Part shown: piece by piece, positions 39,719-42,320 of the stretch
Numbering within the stretch: position 1 is the first letter of the stretch
How the letters are laid out: every line of letters starts with the position of its first letter
NCBI GenBank assembly: GCA_023386455.1
Contig: JAEWJO010000769.1
Location: forward strand, 1 to 42,320
Source: Pseudomonadota bacterium
Lineage (GTDB): Bacteria > Myxococcota_A > Polyangia > Haliangiales > Haliangiaceae
Reading direction: 5' to 3'
DNA: 42,320 nucleotides
Position numbers and translations under genes: made by a program
The notes under the pieces: generated by a model
What the model was told of the DNA's origin: nothing
Database searches by the model: none
What the model saw: the letters and a program-made list of their open reading frames with translations, nothing else

Positions 39719-40008
39719 CATTCGAGGCGCTGGTTCTCAGCCAGCGGGTGAATCTTCTGCGAGCTCGCCACGCGACTGCCGCCCTCGAGGGAGAACCACT
39801 TCGCGACGTCCTGCTCGATTTTTCGAGCATTACCCGGCTGGGTGACATCGGGCCGCGAAATGCGAGCGATGTAACGCGCAACGTAAGCGGCGCTGCATGG
39901 ACAACATGCGCCTCGCGCGAAGCGCAACAAACTGCTGCACCTGTCGCGGCGACTGGCCATCGCGCACCTGTCGTCCCATCGATAGGCTCGGCCGGACGGG
40001 TTCTCTAA
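39712..40008 (+). CDS. Possible further fragment of the accessory cluster
   Basis: An open stretch from 39712 to TAA at 40006-40008 reads TFEALVLSQRVNLLRARHAT and ALEGEPLRDVLLDFSSITRL, a plausible amphipathic helix and hydrophobic core. It then loses structure (Ala/Pro/Thr-rich end). No good start codon is present (GTG at 39748 is inside the helix), so it may be a continuation of the preceding broken gene after a second frameshift. Low confidence. Confidence 0.3.
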   Translation, partial: SLTFEALVLSQRVNLLRARHATAALEGEPLRDVLLDFSSITRLGDIGPRNASDVTRNVSGAAWTTCASREAQQTAAPVAATGHRAPVVPSIGSAGRVL

Positions 40009-40126
40009 CTCGTCGTAGCAACACGCGATGTTGGCGCCGGTCGAGAGCACACAACCCACCGCGATGCTGGTCGATACCGGCTCGCAATGAGCGGCGTGTC
40101 ACCAACGAGCGGCGAGGGCGAGTGTC

Positions 40127-41116
40127 ATGGGCGGCGCTGACGGCAACCTCCGGCGTGGGAGCCGCAATGGCGGCGCGACCGCGCGACGCGAACCGGAGCC
40201 CGGTACCGCCGGACGCACCACGTACACCTCGGGCGCAGCGTCTGCGATGGTCGATCCCGGACGCGAGGTCTTGATTCACCTCGATCGAGCTCGCAAGCAA
40301 CTTGCGATTCTGGAGCGCACGCTTCACGACGGCGATTCGCGTTCCGCCGCCGGTGCCTCGTGGATGCTGCGGACCGCTCTCCAATCAGCGCGGAAGCTGC
40401 TCGACTCCGCCGACCACGATGGTCTCGACGTTCAGCGCGACGAGCTCGTTCAACTCACGGCGAAGGCCGAACCGCTGATCGACTCGCCCCCGACCACACG
40501 CACGAGCACGAGTACGAGCACGAGCCACGCAACGTCCGAGGTCCGCGCGGACAAGGTGCATGAGCGAGCGCACTCCGCTGACGACTTCTTGTCGTTCGAG
40601 GAAGCACCAAACTCGATCGCCGTTGAAACCGCATGCCGCCAAGATCCAGCGACCAAAGACATCGCCGAGCTGGTCAAAGGCGTTCCGATCTCCACGCCCC
40701 CCGACACGGCGGAGCCACGCAACGAGCTCACGTCCGCCGCGCTCGCACACTATCTGAGCGTAAGAAGCGGCGACGTGTGGCGTGCCCTGCGCGAGTACCT
40801 GTACCCGACGGTGTGGCCGAAGACATCGCCACGGTTGGAATGGAACGAGTCTGTCTTCAACGCGATCTTGGTCGGCGCGCTCGAGGGTGGTGTGGACCTG
40901 AGCGAACGGCAACTGCGCGAGCTACTGCATCCGCATGACGTGCCCGCTGCGATCGCGCCGCACGTCGTAGCCCCGGAAGCCAAGGACCTGCCAGCGGCCG
41001 TCAAGCTGGTCCTGGGACAGCTGTTTCGAGCCGCGCTTGGACCGTCCGTTGGACGTATGACGGCGCGCTACGTCGACGTCGCAGATGCGATGTACGCGGC
41101 GGATCGGTTACGTGGT
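40127..41116 (+). CDS. N-terminal part of a large effector-like protein (frameshifted)
   Basis: From ATG 40127 the frame gives a disordered Gly/Arg leader (MGGADGNLRRGSRNGG), a helical segment (VLIHLDRARKQLAILERTLH), a Ser/Thr repeat linker (TRTSTSTSTS) and a globular region (NELTSAALAHYLSVRSGDVW, then EWNESVFNAILVGALEGGVD and LGQLFRAALGPSVGRMTARY). Near 41100 the frame turns Arg-rich, while the next frame takes over with coding-like sequence, so the end coordinate marks the presumed shift. An alternative start is ATG 40247. I do not recognise a family. Together with the next entry it looks like one long gene. Confidence 0.55.
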
Positions 41117-42320
41117 TTCCAGACGCAATCGCGTTGCCGACCTTCCGTCGGACCAACTCGGCGTCTGGAGCGACATCGCGCTCGGTCAGCGCGAGCGCCT
41201 CTATCGAATCGCGAGCGGCCTCCAGGCGCTCGACGACACCGCCGCAAAGACGGGCGTTGTCGACAAGCGCTCCAGAAGCGCAGGTCCTTTGCGGGATATC
41301 GTCGCGAGGCTCGCGAATGCAGCCGCGACGTCTCACCTCGCGAGCACGAGCGAGCAGCTGCTTGCCGAAGCGCAGCAACTGCAGGCGAGCCTGAGTCTGC
41401 GGTCTCTTCAGGCGAACATCATCGCGCTCGAGTCGGCGAGGGAAGGCGGCCAGGCTATCGCGGGCAGTGACAAGCAGATGCGCGATCAGGCCCACGCGTA
41501 CCTCGAGACCAAGGAACAGGCGCAGATCCTCGAACGCAAGCTGCTCAACGGCGGTGAGGTGTCAGCCGAAGAGATGGAACGCGTCCAGTTGCAGGCGCAA
41601 GAGCTCGCGCTCCAGACACGACTCCACACGACGCAGGTCCAGCTCGATCGCCTCGTCGGCGTCTGGATGAGCGCAGGGCAGGGGCTCATCCCGACCATCG
41701 TCGGAACGCGAAAATTCAACGACATCGGACCAGCCTCGGTCTACATCCACGCCGCGCTCGGCGACATCTACAACGACCTCAACGCCGAGGCGAAGCACGT
41801 CAAGCCAGTCAACGACCAATCCGGCGGGACCATCGAGTCCGCGCAGCTCGACGCCCGACGCGCAGCGCTGTCGCGTGCCCAACAGCGCTACGCGCAGCTT
41901 CAGAAGGACCGCGACCTCGCGCACTTCTTCAACGATGCCTACGACGCGGTCAAGTCGCAGCAATTGCGCACCGCGATCACCCACGCCGCGCTCGCGATCG
42001 GCATCGGCATCGCATCGGCAGGTGTCGCCGGCTGGGTCGCCGATGGACTCGTCGCGGCGCAAGGTGTCGGTGCCGTCGCAGAGCTCTCGATGGGCGCGCG
42101 CATCGCGATCACCGCAACGGAGGTGATGGGCAATGCCGTAGGCCAGACGATCACCAGTGCCGGCGAGGAGCACGCGACCTCGTTCTGGGGCGCACTCGTC
42201 GACAACGCAGCCTTCGTGCTCGCACCGAAGATGCTCGGCCCAGCGGAAGAGAACATCCACGCCGCGCGCGCCTTCGAGAACATGCTCACAAAGCAGCTCG
42301 CGACGATCGAGGCGCAGGAG
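41085..42320 (+). CDS. C-terminal part of the large effector-like protein (partial at window edge)
   Basis: This frame stays open for 412 codons to the right edge without a stop. It opens with LPSDQLGVWSDIALGQRERL, runs through a long helical and coiled-coil region (LLAEAQQLQASLSLRSLQAN, LETKEQAQILERKLLNGGEV, EMERVQLQAQELALQTRLHT) and reaches hydrophobic Gly/Ala-rich segments (HAALAIGIGIASAGVAGWVA; ALVDNAAFVLAPKMLGPAEE). Such a build (disordered start, coiled coil, glycine-rich hydrophobic middle) is seen in large polymorphic-toxin or eCIS-type effectors, which carry a toxin at the far C-terminus. No toxin domain is visible here because the gene is cut. This reading is an inference. Confidence 0.55.
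   Translation, partial: MRCTRRIGYVVSRRNRVADLPSDQLGVWSDIALGQRERLYRIASGLQALDDTAAKTGVVDKRSRSAGPLRDIVARLANAAATSHLASTSEQLLAEAQQLQASLSLRSLQANIIALESAREGGQAIAGSDKQMRDQAHAYLETKEQAQILERKLLNGGEVSAEEMERVQLQAQELALQTRLHTTQVQLDRLVGVWMSAGQGLIPTIVGTRKFNDIGPASVYIHAALGDIYNDLNAEAKHVKPVNDQSGGTIESAQLDARRAALSRAQQRYAQLQKDRDLAHFFNDAYDAVKSQQLRTAITHAALAIGIGIASAGVAGWVADGLVAAQGVGAVAELSMGARIAITATEVMGNAVGQTITSAGEEHATSFWGALVDNAAFVLAPKMLGPAEENIHAARAFENMLTKQLATIEAQE

Noticed and set aside
38981..39721. 246-codon minus-strand open frame
   Set aside because: Composition is Arg/Ser/Pro-rich with no structural pattern, and the plus-strand frames over the same stretch show helices and a membrane segment.
39830..40384. 184-codon minus-strand open frame between the accessory genes
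   Set aside because: Arg-rich, without domain pattern, overlapping better plus-strand candidates.

Overview
The DNA is uniformly GC-rich, with strong G/C third-position bias and many GTG starts. The gene content is that of a myxobacterium-like bacterium (Myxococcota): two Hanks-type Ser/Thr kinases, an FHA regulator, an ExbB/ExbD/ExbD motor cassette, several lipoproteins with D/S/G-rich linkers, and many lineage-specific proteins without a recognisable family. A Kofleriaceae/Haliangiales-type relative is a reasonable guess, but this is inferred from gene content only.

Layout. 1-2.5 kb: the C-terminal tip of a probable histidine kinase, then minus-strand HAD phosphatase, trypsin-like lipoprotein protease and a membrane-anchored protein. 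2.7-7.2 kb: plus-strand operon exbB-exbD-exbD-HEAT-like lipoprotein, a terminator, tRNA-Pro(TGG) and a small membrane protein. 7.2-13.5 kb: membrane-bound Ser/Thr kinase, metallo-beta-lactamase-fold lipoprotein, a 615-aa orphan and a SAMHD1-like HD phosphohydrolase. 13.5-19.5 kb: frameshifted ORF6N gene, fdhD, a sulfatase-like lipoprotein, a degenerate histidine-kinase-like protein, a Cas4-type PD-(D/E)XK nuclease and a Cys-rich zinc-ribbon-like protein. 19.5-27 kb: MFS transporter, Csp-type copper-storage protein, nhaA, a small unknown, an inverted OtsB-OtsA fusion and a CPA2-type antiporter. The last two share an upstream inverted-repeat element, which suggests a joint osmotic or ionic stress response. 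27-32.5 kb: sigma-like factor plus coiled-coil Ser/Thr kinase module, an OmpA/Pal lipoprotein, two tandem paralogous membrane sensors and an unknown protein. 32.6-36.1 kb: membrane-anchored unknown, HARE-HTH protein, GNAT acetyltransferase and VWA lipoprotein.

36.1-42.3 kb looks different. It has a non-coding stretch with a heptamer tandem repeat, a RAYT/IS200-like HUH transposase, an FHA-HTH protein, and then a plus-strand series of poorly conserved, partly frameshifted genes. The series ends in a large protein with N-terminal disorder, coiled coil and hydrophobic segments that runs off the window. I read it, tentatively, as an accessory locus of secreted or polymorphic-effector type.

Convergent genes are packed unusually tightly, with stop codons that overlap or abut in palindromes (CTAG twice, TTAG, TGATCA). 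Several same-strand pairs overlap by 4 bases (GTGA or ATGA), implying translational coupling.
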